From NCBI GenBank assembly GCA_024402505.1, contig JAKSTP010000004.1, positions 1-64,000 on the forward strand: a stretch of 64,000 nucleotides of DNA, given 5' to 3'. A model generated the notes under the pieces. That model was not told where the DNA came from. It searched no databases and saw nothing but the letters and a program-made list of their open reading frames with translations. The stretch's first letter is position 1, and each line of letters begins with the position of its first letter. Both the position numbers and the translations under genes were made by a program. Of the stretch, positions 42,594 to 51,930 are shown piece after piece. Source of the DNA: Treponema sp. Its GTDB lineage: Bacteria; Spirochaetota; Spirochaetia; Treponematales; Treponemataceae.

Positions 42594-43550
42594 TTAGTTC
42601 AATACTCCGATTTCTTTGAAGTATTTTTCTGCACCTGGGTGGAATGGAACAGAGATACCTGTAACAGCAGCTTTTGCAGTTACTTCTTTACCTTTGGCGT
42701 GAGCCTGTCCAAGTGTATCAAGGTTTTCGAACAGAGCTTTTGTCATAGCGTAAACTGTATCTGTATCAAGTTTTGCATTTACAGCAAGTGTAGCTTTGAT
42801 AGCAAGAGCTTCAGTATCATCTTCAGTTCCCTGGTATGTTCCGCCTGGGATTGTTGTTTTTGTGTAGAATCCGTATTTTGCACAGATTTTGTCGGCTTCT
42901 GGTCCGTTTACAGGAATAAGAACAAGACCTGCTGTGAAAGCAAGTTCCTGAAGGGCAGAGTTTGGAACACCGGCTGTAATGAAACAGGCATCAAGTGTAC
43001 CGTTCTGAATACCTTCAGCACTTTCTTTGAATGAAAGATTGTTCTTTTTGATGTCGTCGAATGTAAGTCCGTATCCTTCAAGGATCTGTTTTGCGTTGAA
43101 TTCAACACCTGAACCGGCATCACCAATAGAAACGCGTTTTCCTTTAAGATCGTAAATTGTTTTGATTCCAGATTCTTTTGAAGCAGCAATCTGTACAACT
43201 TCTGGATAAAGTGTTCCGATTACAGCAAGATTTGGAAGAGCATTTCCGCTGAACATATCAGTTCCGTTGAATGCATAGTCCATAACGTCATTCTGAACGA
43301 TTCCGTATTCTGCATCACCTTTTGAAATAAGACGAAGGTTTTCTGCAGAAGCACCAGTTGCCTGAGCGGTTACGTTCATGTTGTCTACTTTTGTGTTCCA
43401 GATGTTAGCAATAGCACCACCGAATGGGTAGTAAGTACCAGAAGTACCACCTGTAGCAAGAATGTAGTTTTTCTTTGCAGGTTTGCCACAACCAGCAAGA
43501 GCGAATGCAACGGCCATGAGAGCCAAAGCTTTCACGAATGATTTTTTCAT
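42594..43550 (-). CDS. TAXI-family TRAP solute receptor lipoprotein
   Basis: The 318-residue receptor has a signal peptide with lipobox LAGC (Cys21). It contains the TAXI pattern YILATGGTSGTYYPFGGAIANIWN at the start of the mature fold, ENLRLISKGDAEYGIVQNDVMDYA, and the loop KGKRVSIGDAGSGVEFNAKQIL. TAXI receptors bind glutamate or other carboxylates; the ligand cannot be told from sequence. SD GGAGG precedes the ATG. It is the first gene of the three-gene transporter operon. Confidence 0.92.
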   Translation of the reverse strand: MKKSFVKALALMAVAFALAGCGKPAKKNYILATGGTSGTYYPFGGAIANIWNTKVDNMNVTAQATGASAENLRLISKGDAEYGIVQNDVMDYAFNGTDMFSGNALPNLAVIGTLYPEVVQIAASKESGIKTIYDLKGKRVSIGDAGSGVEFNAKQILEGYGLTFDDIKKNNLSFKESAEGIQNGTLDACFITAGVPNSALQELAFTAGLVLIPVNGPEADKICAKYGFYTKTTIPGGTYQGTEDDTEALAIKATLAVNAKLDTDTVYAMTKALFENLDTLGQAHAKGKEVTAKAAVTGISVPFHPGAEKYFKEIGVLN

Positions 43551-43618
43551 TATAGTTCCTCCGAAAAATAGATAAATATATATGGAAGAATTATAATTTT
43601 TTTTAAGCTTTTTTTCTA

Positions 43619-44026
43619 TTACTCTACGTGAGGTTTTAACGCATCTATAACAAATTCTTCAGGAATTTTTGATGGTCTTCCGTCGGCAGATCGTACACTT
43701 GCCCAGGTTACGTCAGCTTCGGCACATACAGTTCCATCTTCTTTTCTGATCACCTGATGGAAATCTCCTGTAACTGCACCAAGTTTTGTTGGCCATGATT
43801 CAATGAAAAGTTTTTCCCACAAAAAGGCAGAAGCTTTGTAGCGGATATCAACGTGGGTAACATAAAGGTAAAAACCGGCCTTTAATACGCCTTCATAGTC
43901 AAAGTGAGTCTGCTGCAAAAAATCCATGCGGCCCAGTTCAAGGTAGTTTACATAAACGGCATTGTTTACATGCTGATAAGAGTCGCATTCGTAAGGGCGT
44001 ACTTTAAGTTCTGTAATGATTTTCAT
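43619..44026 (-). CDS. YbgC/4HBT-type acyl-CoA thioesterase
   Basis: The 135-residue hot-dog fold protein has the N-terminal catalytic signature VRPYECDSYQHVNNAVYVNYLELGRMDFL (the usual D position is shifted or replaced by DSYQHVN) and a central helix. It may hydrolyse acyl-CoA or acyl-ACP thioesters. An SD AAGGAAG precedes the ATG. It seems monocistronic. The function is inferred from the fold only. Confidence 0.8.
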   Translation of the reverse strand: MKIITELKVRPYECDSYQHVNNAVYVNYLELGRMDFLQQTHFDYEGVLKAGFYLYVTHVDIRYKASAFLWEKLFIESWPTKLGAVTGDFHQVIRKEDGTVCAEADVTWASVRSADGRPSKIPEEFVIDALKPHVE

Positions 44027-44116
44027 AGGGCTTCCTTTTTTTAGTTGATATTATTGGTATAGAATAAAAAGATAAAAAAGTCTACAATATAAGGCAATAT
44101 ACAAAAGGATTCGGCC

Positions 44117-44887
44117 ATGGAAAAAGAAGTTAAAAAGTCGGATGAAGTCAATCTTATTGATATTTTCGCTGTCTGCATAAAATTCCGAAAACTCATTTTA
44201 ATCGGCACTGCATTGATGTTTGTTGTTTTAACTGGTGCCCTTGTTGGTGTTTCCAAAATCAAAGAAAGCCGCACCGGAAAAACCGTAACTGTCCTGAATC
44301 TTCTTGAAATCACTGATTTTCCTGCCGACCTTGTAGAATCAAAACATGATTTGAATCGGGTTGAAGAACTTACACGCAATTACCTTCACGATACATATTT
44401 TTTTGCAAAACTCCAGGAACAGTATCCTGCATGGGCCGACCCAACTGCCCCAAATTATTTTGACGTAATTGATGAAATCCTGAACACAAGCCATTACTTC
44501 CAGATTGATTACCATCCTGTTACTGACGTTTTTTATCTTTACAGCAAGGTTCCTGTTTCACGCCAGGACAACCTTCTCCCATTCCTCAACGCTTATGTTG
44601 ATCACATTCAGGGAAACCTGGCTTCAGACTTCAAAAGCCGATGCAATCTTCCTGCCGACGAAGCCGATGCCTGGCTCAAAACCGCAGAAGCTTTTGTAAA
44701 ACTGAGCCCTTACACTTACGAACGAAAACCTGTCTCAAAAACACTTACACTTAAAATCGTCATTATTTTCCTTGGTTCGCTTTTCTGCTTTGTTTTCCTT
44801 GCCTTCGTGCTCAATGCAGTTCAGGCAGTAAAAAAAGACGAAAATGCCTGCAAAACATTGAAAGACGCCTGGGAAAACGGTAAATAA
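44117..44887 (+). CDS. Wzz-like chain-length/coiled inner-membrane protein
   Basis: The 256-residue protein has a Wzz-type N-terminus (EVNLIDIFAVCIKFRKLILIGTALMFVVLTGALVGV), a periplasmic region of about 165 residues, and a C-terminal TM (TLKIVIIFLGSLFCFVFLAFVLNAV). This two-TM layout matches polysaccharide co-polymerase-like proteins, but no sugar genes are nearby. It ends exactly where the first FtsX-type permease begins, so it is the first gene of an export operon. SD AAGGA lies upstream of the ATG. Confidence 0.65.
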   Translation: MEKEVKKSDEVNLIDIFAVCIKFRKLILIGTALMFVVLTGALVGVSKIKESRTGKTVTVLNLLEITDFPADLVESKHDLNRVEELTRNYLHDTYFFAKLQEQYPAWADPTAPNYFDVIDEILNTSHYFQIDYHPVTDVFYLYSKVPVSRQDNLLPFLNAYVDHIQGNLASDFKSRCNLPADEADAWLKTAEAFVKLSPYTYERKPVSKTLTLKIVIIFLGSLFCFVFLAFVLNAVQAVKKDENACKTLKDAWENGK

Positions 44888-46336
44888 ATGATCCTCTCAC
44901 TTGCCTTCAAAAATGTAGTTTCTCGCAAGAGTTCCGCAGTTATAGTACTGTTCATTTCTTTTGCCGTAGCACTTATGCTTCTGATCAACTCGATTTTTGA
45001 CAGCACTGAACACGGTATTGAACAGACCTACACGGCAAGTTTTACCGGCGATTTTACAATCCGTCCAAAAGATAACATGCTCCTTTGCCTTTTCGGAGAT
45101 CAGACTCCAATTACAGGGGAACTTACACGCATTGAAACCCTTAAACCTTATGCCGACATCATCAATTACCTGGACAACAATCCTCTTGTAGACAGCCATG
45201 TTAGTCAGGTTACTGGAGCCGGCCGCGTTGAAGCAAACGATCACCAGCCTTTCACCTACATTTTTGGGGTAAACGGCGAAGAATATACAAAAATGATGAA
45301 CGCCATCGAGATTGTTGATGGACGTGCCTACGGAAAAGAACGTGGCATCATGCTTTCTGAATATTATGCGGACTGGCTGGAAGTAAAAGCCGGCGACATG
45401 GTTCAGTTTACTGTTGCAGATGGACCTCACGTAAGAATCCGCGCCGCAAAACTTTCTGCCGTTTACAAATATCCGGTAGAAAACAGCATTTTTGAAAACA
45501 TCGTTCTGGCAGATCCATACACAGTCTGTTCCCTTCTTGATTTGAACACCAGTTCAGATAATATCGAAATTGAAGAAACAAAATCTGATCTTCTTTTTGA
45601 CGACATTGACTGGGACAATCTTTTTATGACCGACGATGTTTCCGCCGAAGACATTTGGGATGATTCTGCCGTCACTGTTGAAGAACTTTTTGCATCAAAT
45701 AATTCTGATGACGCAGATGAAGAAATTGAAGAAGTTTATCCAGAATCAACCACATGGAACTTTATCTGTGGAAAAGTAGCTTCTGGACAGAATAAGGCCG
45801 CTGTAATCCGTAAACTGAACCGGGATTTTAAAAAATACGGCTGGCCTGTTGAAGCTGTAAACTGGCGAAACGCAGCAGGAAGCACCGCCATGTATCTTTA
45901 CTGGATGCGCCTTATTTTCAACGTTGGTATAATCATCATCCTTTTTGCAGGATTCATCATCATAAACAATACACTGGTTGTAAACGTTTTGAACCGTACC
46001 CGGGAAATTGGAACACTTCGGGCACAGGGCGGCACACGTCTTTTTGTAAGCCTTGAATGTATGTCGGAAACTTTTATCCTTTCTCTTGTAGCAGGTGTAC
46101 TTGGCTCGGTGATTGGATGTCTTCTTTCCAAAGGTTTCAACGCCCTGAACATTTCAATTCACAACAGCTTTTTGATTCAGCTTTTCGGCGGAACCACAAT
46201 CACTTCAATTCTGTCAGCTTCGGTAATTTTGAAATCCATGCTCCTGGCTCTGGTGATTGGTCTTGTTGGCTGGATCTATCCTGTTCGATCTGCTTTGAAA
46301 GTAACTCCGGTAAAAGCAATGCAGGGAGGTGAATAA
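44888..46336 (+). CDS. MacB/FtsX-type ABC transporter permease (LolC/E-like) 1
   Basis: The 482-residue protein has an N-terminal TM, a large periplasmic MacB-PCD-like domain (about 40-330) and three C-terminal TMs with the FtsX pattern NRTREIGTLRAQGGTRLFVSLECMSETFILSLVAGVLGSVIG. The periplasmic domain contains an unusual acidic insert (about residues 215-280, rich in D and E). LolC/E-type pairs extract lipoproteins or lipids from the inner membrane. The next gene overlaps by one base. Confidence 0.85.
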   Translation: MILSLAFKNVVSRKSSAVIVLFISFAVALMLLINSIFDSTEHGIEQTYTASFTGDFTIRPKDNMLLCLFGDQTPITGELTRIETLKPYADIINYLDNNPLVDSHVSQVTGAGRVEANDHQPFTYIFGVNGEEYTKMMNAIEIVDGRAYGKERGIMLSEYYADWLEVKAGDMVQFTVADGPHVRIRAAKLSAVYKYPVENSIFENIVLADPYTVCSLLDLNTSSDNIEIEETKSDLLFDDIDWDNLFMTDDVSAEDIWDDSAVTVEELFASNNSDDADEEIEEVYPESTTWNFICGKVASGQNKAAVIRKLNRDFKKYGWPVEAVNWRNAAGSTAMYLYWMRLIFNVGIIIILFAGFIIINNTLVVNVLNRTREIGTLRAQGGTRLFVSLECMSETFILSLVAGVLGSVIGCLLSKGFNALNISIHNSFLIQLFGGTTITSILSASVILKSMLLALVIGLVGWIYPVRSALKVTPVKAMQGGE

Positions 46337-47619
46337 TGTGGAATCTTAAAATGGGATTCAGATCGGTTCTTTACCGCAAAAAGCAGTATCTTTCACTCTT
46401 CCTGGTTTGTGTTGTTGGAGCCGGACTTTCCCTTTTCTGTGTTTTCCTTGTGCAGGGAATGCTCAATGCGCTGAACAACAAAGCCCGCATTTATTATGGA
46501 GGGGACCTTCAGTTCCTTGTTGGACAGAAAAAACTTCAGATTCACAATTCTTCAGAATATCTTCAGCAGCTTCAGGAAATTTTTCCAAAAGACTGCATTG
46601 TAAGCGGCCGAATCGACTTTGACGCCGATGAATCAGCCTTTTATTTTGAAGGAACAAGCGTTCGTCAGCGGGTAATCAAGGGCGTTGACTTCAAAAAAGA
46701 ACAGTCCCTTTTTGACAACTTCAACTATGCTGCCGGCGACGCACTGGATATTTACGGCACAAACGGCGTTCTTCTTTCCCAGCCTATTGCCACCCAGCTG
46801 AATGTTCAGGTAGGTGATGCAGTTACCTTAATGTGCGACACCTACGACGATCAGAAAAACACTGTTGAGCTCATTGTAAAAGGTATTTTCATCGATTCCA
46901 GCGTTTTCGGTATGTACACTTCTTACATGGACATTGAATTCCTTCGCCAGGCCACTAACGCAGGTGAAGACTGGTGCAACCGAATCGGAATCTTCTTTCC
47001 AAACACAAACCTTACCGAAAAAAAGATTCTTACCTATCAGAACAAACTGGAAGAGCTTTACGACATGTATCCTCTTTCCTACGACAAAAACGATTATTAC
47101 AGCGCCATGAAAAGCAGCAAGGAAAAACCTCTCTGCGCCCTCATTCCACTGGATGCAAACCTTTCGGAGCTTAAAATCGTTATTGATGCCATGAGCATTA
47201 TTTCAAAACTGGTAATCTACATTCTAATCATCATTGTTGTTGCAGGGATTGCCAGTACCTACCGCGTTCTTGTTATGAAGCGCATTGATGAAATCGGCAT
47301 TTTTAAGGCTGTGGGCATGAAACGTTCCCGCATTTTTACACTGCTTTTATCAGAAACCTCTGTACTTGTTCTTTTTGGCTGTATCTTTGGATTTATTTTT
47401 TCACTTATTTTGTGTATTATTACTGGAACAGTTGATTTTTCAATTATTCCGGCCTTTGACGTGTTCCTGAACAACGGTCATATAGTGCCTAAGTATTCAT
47501 TTACCGGAATTTTGTCAGTTTGTGTGCCTTTATTTGTAACCACCATGCTTGCTGTGATGTTTGCAGTAGTAAAAGCAGTAAAGATTACTCCGGTGGAAGC
47601 TCTTGCTGTTACAGAATAA
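46336..47619 (+). CDS. MacB/FtsX-type ABC transporter permease (LolC/E-like) 2
   Basis: The 427-residue partner permease has the same layout: N-terminal TM (YLSLFLVCVVGAGLSLFCVF), periplasmic domain, and three C-terminal TMs with MKRIDEIGIFKAVGMKRSRIFTLLLSETSVLVLFGCIFG. It probably forms a heterodimer with the product of 44888-46336. Its ATPase is likely the LolD-like protein encoded convergently at 49792-50517. Confidence 0.87.
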   Translation: MWNLKMGFRSVLYRKKQYLSLFLVCVVGAGLSLFCVFLVQGMLNALNNKARIYYGGDLQFLVGQKKLQIHNSSEYLQQLQEIFPKDCIVSGRIDFDADESAFYFEGTSVRQRVIKGVDFKKEQSLFDNFNYAAGDALDIYGTNGVLLSQPIATQLNVQVGDAVTLMCDTYDDQKNTVELIVKGIFIDSSVFGMYTSYMDIEFLRQATNAGEDWCNRIGIFFPNTNLTEKKILTYQNKLEELYDMYPLSYDKNDYYSAMKSSKEKPLCALIPLDANLSELKIVIDAMSIISKLVIYILIIIVVAGIASTYRVLVMKRIDEIGIFKAVGMKRSRIFTLLLSETSVLVLFGCIFGFIFSLILCIITGTVDFSIIPAFDVFLNNGHIVPKYSFTGILSVCVPLFVTTMLAVMFAVVKAVKITPVEALAVTE

Positions 47620-47645
47620 TTGAAATCCTTTTTAAGGAGAAACAA

Positions 47646-48437
47646 ATGAAAAAGATATTTATTATTTTTACACTTATTTCACTTTTCGCAAGCTCACTTT
47701 TTGCTCAGTCAACTGATGCCGAAAAACTTTTGAAACAGGCAGAAGACAATACAGGTTTCTTTGATACAGACTTTACAGGAAACTACACAGTGGTTCAGGA
47801 AAAACCTGGTGAAGGACAGAACCTTACAGAAGCCATTATTTACCGCCGCGACAAAATCGGTTCATGGACAATTCTTGTAACTGGTCCTGCCAAAGAAAAA
47901 GGAAAAGGTTATCTTCAGATTGATGGAAACATCTGGTTCTTTGATCCTGCTGACCGCCGTTTTACATTTACTTCGGCCAAAGACAAATTCCAGAACACCA
48001 ATGCCAACAACTCAGACTTTGCACCTCAGCGTTACTATTCAGACTATACAATCACTAAAACTGCACAGACAAAACTTGGAAATTATGACTGTACAGTTTT
48101 CGATCTTAAAGCAAAAGACGGTGTTACTGTAGATTACCCTATCCTTAAAGTGTGGGTTAGTAATGCCGACGGTCTTATCCGCATGAAAGAAGATTATAGC
48201 CTTAGCGGTCAGAAACTCCGCACCACAGCCATTCCTTCTTACCAGAGTGTAAAAGACAACGGAAAAACTTACAGCGTTCCTGTTAAAATGCTGATTACAG
48301 ACAATCTCCGCGGTAAAAAAATCAGCGGAAAAGTTCAGTACGAAAAAACACAGATTACCATCAACAATGTTTCCTTCAAAAAACAGAGTGACATGGTATT
48401 CACAAAACCATATCTTGAAACCATGAGCCAAAAATGA
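47646..48437 (+). CDS. LolA-like outer-membrane lipoprotein-sorting protein
   Basis: The 263-residue periplasmic protein has a Sec signal (KKIFIIFTLISLFASSLFAQ) and a LolA/LppX-like half-barrel: ITVVQEKPG-type strands, then WTILVTGPAKEKGKGYLQIDGNIWFFDPADRRF, and a late GKVQYEKTQITINNVSF. The start is the ATG at 47646 with AAGGAG upstream; the frame is open further 5' but overlaps the permease gene. Members of this group often accompany permeases and carry a hydrophobic ligand across the periplasm. The stop overlaps the next gene by 4 nt. Confidence 0.82.
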   Translation: MKKIFIIFTLISLFASSLFAQSTDAEKLLKQAEDNTGFFDTDFTGNYTVVQEKPGEGQNLTEAIIYRRDKIGSWTILVTGPAKEKGKGYLQIDGNIWFFDPADRRFTFTSAKDKFQNTNANNSDFAPQRYYSDYTITKTAQTKLGNYDCTVFDLKAKDGVTVDYPILKVWVSNADGLIRMKEDYSLSGQKLRTTAIPSYQSVKDNGKTYSVPVKMLITDNLRGKKISGKVQYEKTQITINNVSFKKQSDMVFTKPYLETMSQK

Positions 48438-49795
48438 TCCGTAGAACCTATTTAAAAAAGATCTTTGCCCTTGTTTTGACAAGTCTGTCATTTTCACTTT
48501 TTGCTGAAGTTCCCGAGGAAACCGGGGACTTTACGTCTTTTTTCCTGCCTGAAGATTATGAGGAAACCCTTATTGATGATGATATCGGTTCCCTTTTTGA
48601 TAACGCCGAAGATACTCAGGTGGAAGACGGCAGTTCAACAATTGAAAAAATAGGTTATACCCCATTTTCTATAAGCGGAAGTTTTTCTTCAAATATTGGT
48701 GCCCGAGCCGGTTATGATTTTGAAGAGAAGGAATCAAGCGCATCACTTTTGTTCGATTTCAACACTTCTGCTTCCATGTTTGCCCGCATTGATGAAACCC
48801 TGGGCTTCCGTGCCACCTTCAACATGGGATTTTCCGACTGGACCCGCAGTGCCAGCGCACAGGCCACAGCCACTACACCAACAACCACATCCCTTAACGA
48901 TGCCAGTCCTTCTTTCAAGTTTGAACCAACCGAATTTTATTTTGACTACCTGATGTTCGACCGCATTTATCTTACTGCCGGACGAAAGGCCTTCTCCTGG
49001 GGATATCCTCGTATTCTTGGTGGAACAAACATTCTGGCCATGGCACCTTATGCCAACACACGAAAGCAGGACGCCACAGATACTGGAACCGACGTTTATG
49101 ACTCAAAGGCACTTCCTGCAGCAGCTTACGCCGGTCTTTTCCGCATTCCTTTCCCACGAGCCACAATCAGTTTTATCGGGCTTTACAACGCCTCCGACAG
49201 CGATCTTTTCTCTAAGAAACTGGCTTTGTCACGAATGTCCATGGCCGGCAGTGTTGAAGTAATGGCCGGTCCTGTTTCCATCAACATTTTTGGCCGCTTA
49301 ATGGAAGACACCATCGATGAAAGCCGAGACGGTAATCTGGAAGATGCCAACCGTGATATTTTTACTGGTATCGAATTTAAATCTACTGCTTTCTCAATTG
49401 ATTTTTACGGCCAGTACATTGCCGACTGTTCACCTTATTTCAAGGAAGTTAAAGACCAGACCGTTACCGGCGGTTTCTTCTACTACAAAGAAGAAGAAAA
49501 ACTTACCATTGGTGTGAACTACGAAATTCAGGACAAGTACAATCTTATTAAAAAAACCAACGACCTTGTTATGACACTTCAGCTGGGATTCAAGGGTTTT
49601 GATAAATCACGAACACTGTCTGCAGGTGTAAACGGAACTTACAACGTATTCAACAAAACCGGAAACATTGATCTGGATCTTGTAAAAACAGGACTTTTCC
49701 CACACGCAAAATGGCACAACGTGGTTTCTGCATCCTACGATAAAAAATGGGACGTATCATTTACGTCCCTTATCAACATTGGAATGGATTTCTAA
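48434..49795 (+). CDS. putative outer-membrane beta-barrel protein of the export cluster
   Basis: The 453-residue protein has a signal peptide (KKIFALVLTSLSFSLFAE), an acidic segment (about 25-65), and a C-terminal region of amphipathic strands with many aromatic residues (SISGSFSSNIGARAGYDF, FYFDYLMFDRIYLTAGRKAFSWGYPRILGGTNILA). The TAGRK...WG pattern is typical of porin-like or DUF1302-type barrels. It is coupled to the LolA-like gene by a 4-nt overlap and its 3' end overlaps the convergent ATPase gene by 4 nt. Confidence 0.65.
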   Translation: MIRRTYLKKIFALVLTSLSFSLFAEVPEETGDFTSFFLPEDYEETLIDDDIGSLFDNAEDTQVEDGSSTIEKIGYTPFSISGSFSSNIGARAGYDFEEKESSASLLFDFNTSASMFARIDETLGFRATFNMGFSDWTRSASAQATATTPTTTSLNDASPSFKFEPTEFYFDYLMFDRIYLTAGRKAFSWGYPRILGGTNILAMAPYANTRKQDATDTGTDVYDSKALPAAAYAGLFRIPFPRATISFIGLYNASDSDLFSKKLALSRMSMAGSVEVMAGPVSINIFGRLMEDTIDESRDGNLEDANRDIFTGIEFKSTAFSIDFYGQYIADCSPYFKEVKDQTVTGGFFYYKEEEKLTIGVNYEIQDKYNLIKKTNDLVMTLQLGFKGFDKSRTLSAGVNGTYNVFNKTGNIDLDLVKTGLFPHAKWHNVVSASYDKKWDVSFTSLINIGMDF

Positions 49796-50517
49796 TCTAC
49801 AATTTTGCCGTCACGAAGATGAATTACGTGATTGCTCATTTCAACAATTTTCTTATCGTGAGTTGAGAACAGGAAGGTTGTTTTCAATTCACGGTTCAGG
49901 TTCTGCATCATTTCAAGAATGGCATCGCCGTTTACACTGTCCAGGTTGGCAGTAGGTTCGTCGGCAAGAATGATAGGAGCTTTTGTTACCAGAGCTCGGG
50001 CAACTGCAACACGCTGACGCTGGCCGCCGGAAAGTTCCATTGGTTTGTGATTTGCCCAGTCTGAAAGGCCAACTTTATCTACCAGAAAATCAATCCATTC
50101 TTCCAGCTCTTTTTTGTTCATGGTATTTTTTGCAACAGAAGTTCCAAGGGTAAGTGGAAGGGAAACGTTTTCACGCACGTCCAGAACAGGCACAAGATTG
50201 AAAGTCTGGAAAATGAATCCAAGATTTTCACGGCGAAGCTTTGTAAGGGCATTGTCGGTTTTTGCAGAAAGAGCTTTTCCGCTTTCCAGTTTAATATCTT
50301 TATAAATGTCTTTTCCGTTGATAATAAGACTTCCGCCGTCAGGAGTATCAATGAGTCCAATTATGTTCAAAAGTGTAGATTTACCTGAACCAGATGGTCC
50401 CGAAAGTGATGCAAACTCCCCTTCTTCAATGGAAAAACTGGCTCCATCAACGGCTTTAACCTGAACTTTTCCCATCTGATAAATCTTACTTACATTTCTT
50501 AATTCAATTAAACTCAT
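49792..50517 (-). CDS. LolD/MacB-type ABC transporter ATPase
   Basis: The 241-residue ATPase has Walker A LSGPSGSGKSTLLN (near residue 37), signature MELSGGQRQRVAVARAL (near 150), Walker B PIILADEPTANLD and the switch His in FLFSTHDKKIV. It belongs to the LolD/FtsE/MacB subfamily that works with FtsX-type permeases. It lies convergent to, not inside, the permease operon (44117-49795), but no other permease partner is nearby. Confidence 0.92.
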   Translation of the reverse strand: MSLIELRNVSKIYQMGKVQVKAVDGASFSIEEGEFASLSGPSGSGKSTLLNIIGLIDTPDGGSLIINGKDIYKDIKLESGKALSAKTDNALTKLRRENLGFIFQTFNLVPVLDVRENVSLPLTLGTSVAKNTMNKKELEEWIDFLVDKVGLSDWANHKPMELSGGQRQRVAVARALVTKAPIILADEPTANLDSVNGDAILEMMQNLNRELKTTFLFSTHDKKIVEMSNHVIHLRDGKIVD

Positions 50518-50538
50518 AAAAAAATCTTACCATAAAAA

Positions 50539-51930
50539 CTAGAAGTTGACCACAACGGCACCTGTTTTTTCATCCCGCTGGTCGCCCTTCTTTTCTTTAA
50601 CGTTGATAATATCACCACTTTTAAGGTTCTGGCGGGTTTTTACAAGAACAAGACCGTCGGAAGAACAGCCGTAATAGCCCGTTATCCTTTCTGGAAGGCG
50701 CATTGGATCGGAAATAATGCGAATTGAACCGGCGGCAGGTTTTTCTCCAGGCTTACTTACGCTAAGAAAACTGAGTACAGCCCGTTCTTTAGGCAGTCTG
50801 GCACTTTCGCTGAGTTTTGCAAGCTTTTCAGGTGCATCTTCCGTTGAAAAAGCAAAATTGCACCATTTTCCGCTGCTTCCCGTAAAGGCTTTAAAACCGT
50901 TCATGGCGCAGGAACCGCAGTGTGTACATGGTCCGTTGATGTCAAAACCTTCCGCAATGAAACGTTCACGGAAAAGGCTGAGCATACGTGCGGCTTTTGG
51001 AACACCCGGCTCAATAAGAAGATAAGCTGCATCTTTTTTTGCAAAAGACGAGATTTCCCCAAAGTATTTTTTTGCCCAGTATTCAGGGGGATATTCACCG
51101 GTCTGTTCCAGTTCATTTATCATGTTTGCCGAGCTTACAAAATCGGCTTTTTCTTTTATGTGGGTAGAGAGGCTTCCTTTTACACGGATAATTTTCCAGT
51201 ATGGAGCAGCCTTTTCATCAGAAGGAGGAAGACGGCTTGCCACAGAAAGATAGATTTCTTCACCTAAAGCAAGTGTGTTCTGGGAAAGATCCAGACAGTA
51301 CCAGGTAAGGTTGAGATTCCGCAGTTCTGGGCGGGCAATCCAAAGGGCAGTTACAAATGTTAAAGGGCCGCTTCCCAAATCAAGGCAGATACTGTTGTTT
51401 TTTGGAAAAGAGGATGAGGGAAGGCCTTTTAAAAGTTTTGTCTGACGCACAAGATTCCACCACACAAAATAATTTGCATAAGCCGAAAGGAGCACCTTGT
51501 CGTTCATGTAAGTCATTTTGCGTTCCCCACGCTGGTCTGTAAGCTGGTGGGAAAGATCACGGATATTGTGTGGAAGCTGAAGCCGCTGTTTTGAATTCAA
51601 AGGTCGAACACTCTGAAGCACTGCGTCAAAATTGTTCAGCACATTCTGAGCATCATCGGAAAGCACTCCCGAAAAAAGTCCCCCCTCTGGAAGCCTTTTG
51701 TCATCCTGGCGCCCTTTCCTGTTTTCCTGGCGCCCTCTTTTGTCATCCTGGCGACCAGCCTTGTCATCCTGGCGAACCTTTCTGTCATCCTGAGCGTAGT
51801 CGAAGGATCTTCTCTTCTGCCCTTCTTTCCCCTGTTCCTGAGTCAAAAACGCCTTTTTTTCCCTGCGGGCTTCTTCCTTCTTCTGAGAACCTTTCTTTTC
51901 TGTAAATCGTGAATAAAATTTTTCGCTCAT
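50539..51930 (-). CDS. Rsm22-like small ribosomal subunit methyltransferase
   Basis: The 463-residue protein resembles Rsm22-family proteins. It has the SAM-binding motif CLDLGSGPLTFVTALWIARPEL (near residue 182), NMINELEQT, and the Cys-rich metal/Fe-S site CTHCGSC (near 331), with a C-terminal beta domain (RIISDPMRLPERITGYYGC). The N-terminal about 75 residues are unlike the family: a basic tail, then RSFDYAQDD and four copies of a 7-residue G/V-RQDDK unit encoded by a REP-like repeat (51695-51810). The start shares its base with the end of the MerR gene. Confidence 0.75.
   Translation of the reverse strand: MSEKFYSRFTEKKGSQKKEEARREKKAFLTQEQGKEGQKRRSFDYAQDDRKVRQDDKAGRQDDKRGRQENRKGRQDDKRLPEGGLFSGVLSDDAQNVLNNFDAVLQSVRPLNSKQRLQLPHNIRDLSHQLTDQRGERKMTYMNDKVLLSAYANYFVWWNLVRQTKLLKGLPSSSFPKNNSICLDLGSGPLTFVTALWIARPELRNLNLTWYCLDLSQNTLALGEEIYLSVASRLPPSDEKAAPYWKIIRVKGSLSTHIKEKADFVSSANMINELEQTGEYPPEYWAKKYFGEISSFAKKDAAYLLIEPGVPKAARMLSLFRERFIAEGFDINGPCTHCGSCAMNGFKAFTGSSGKWCNFAFSTEDAPEKLAKLSESARLPKERAVLSFLSVSKPGEKPAAGSIRIISDPMRLPERITGYYGCSSDGLVLVKTRQNLKSGDIINVKEKKGDQRDEKTGAVVVNF
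51695..51810. repeat. REP-like repeat located in frame inside a coding region
   Basis: On the minus strand AGATCCTTCGACTACGCTCA (ending 51810 downward) plus GGATGACAG is the classic mobile REP-like half-palindrome. It is followed by about four 21-bp units of the form CGCCAGGATGACAAAAGRGG. It encodes RSFDYAQDDRK and RQDDK-type heptads in the Rsm22-like gene without breaking the frame. Confidence 0.8.
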
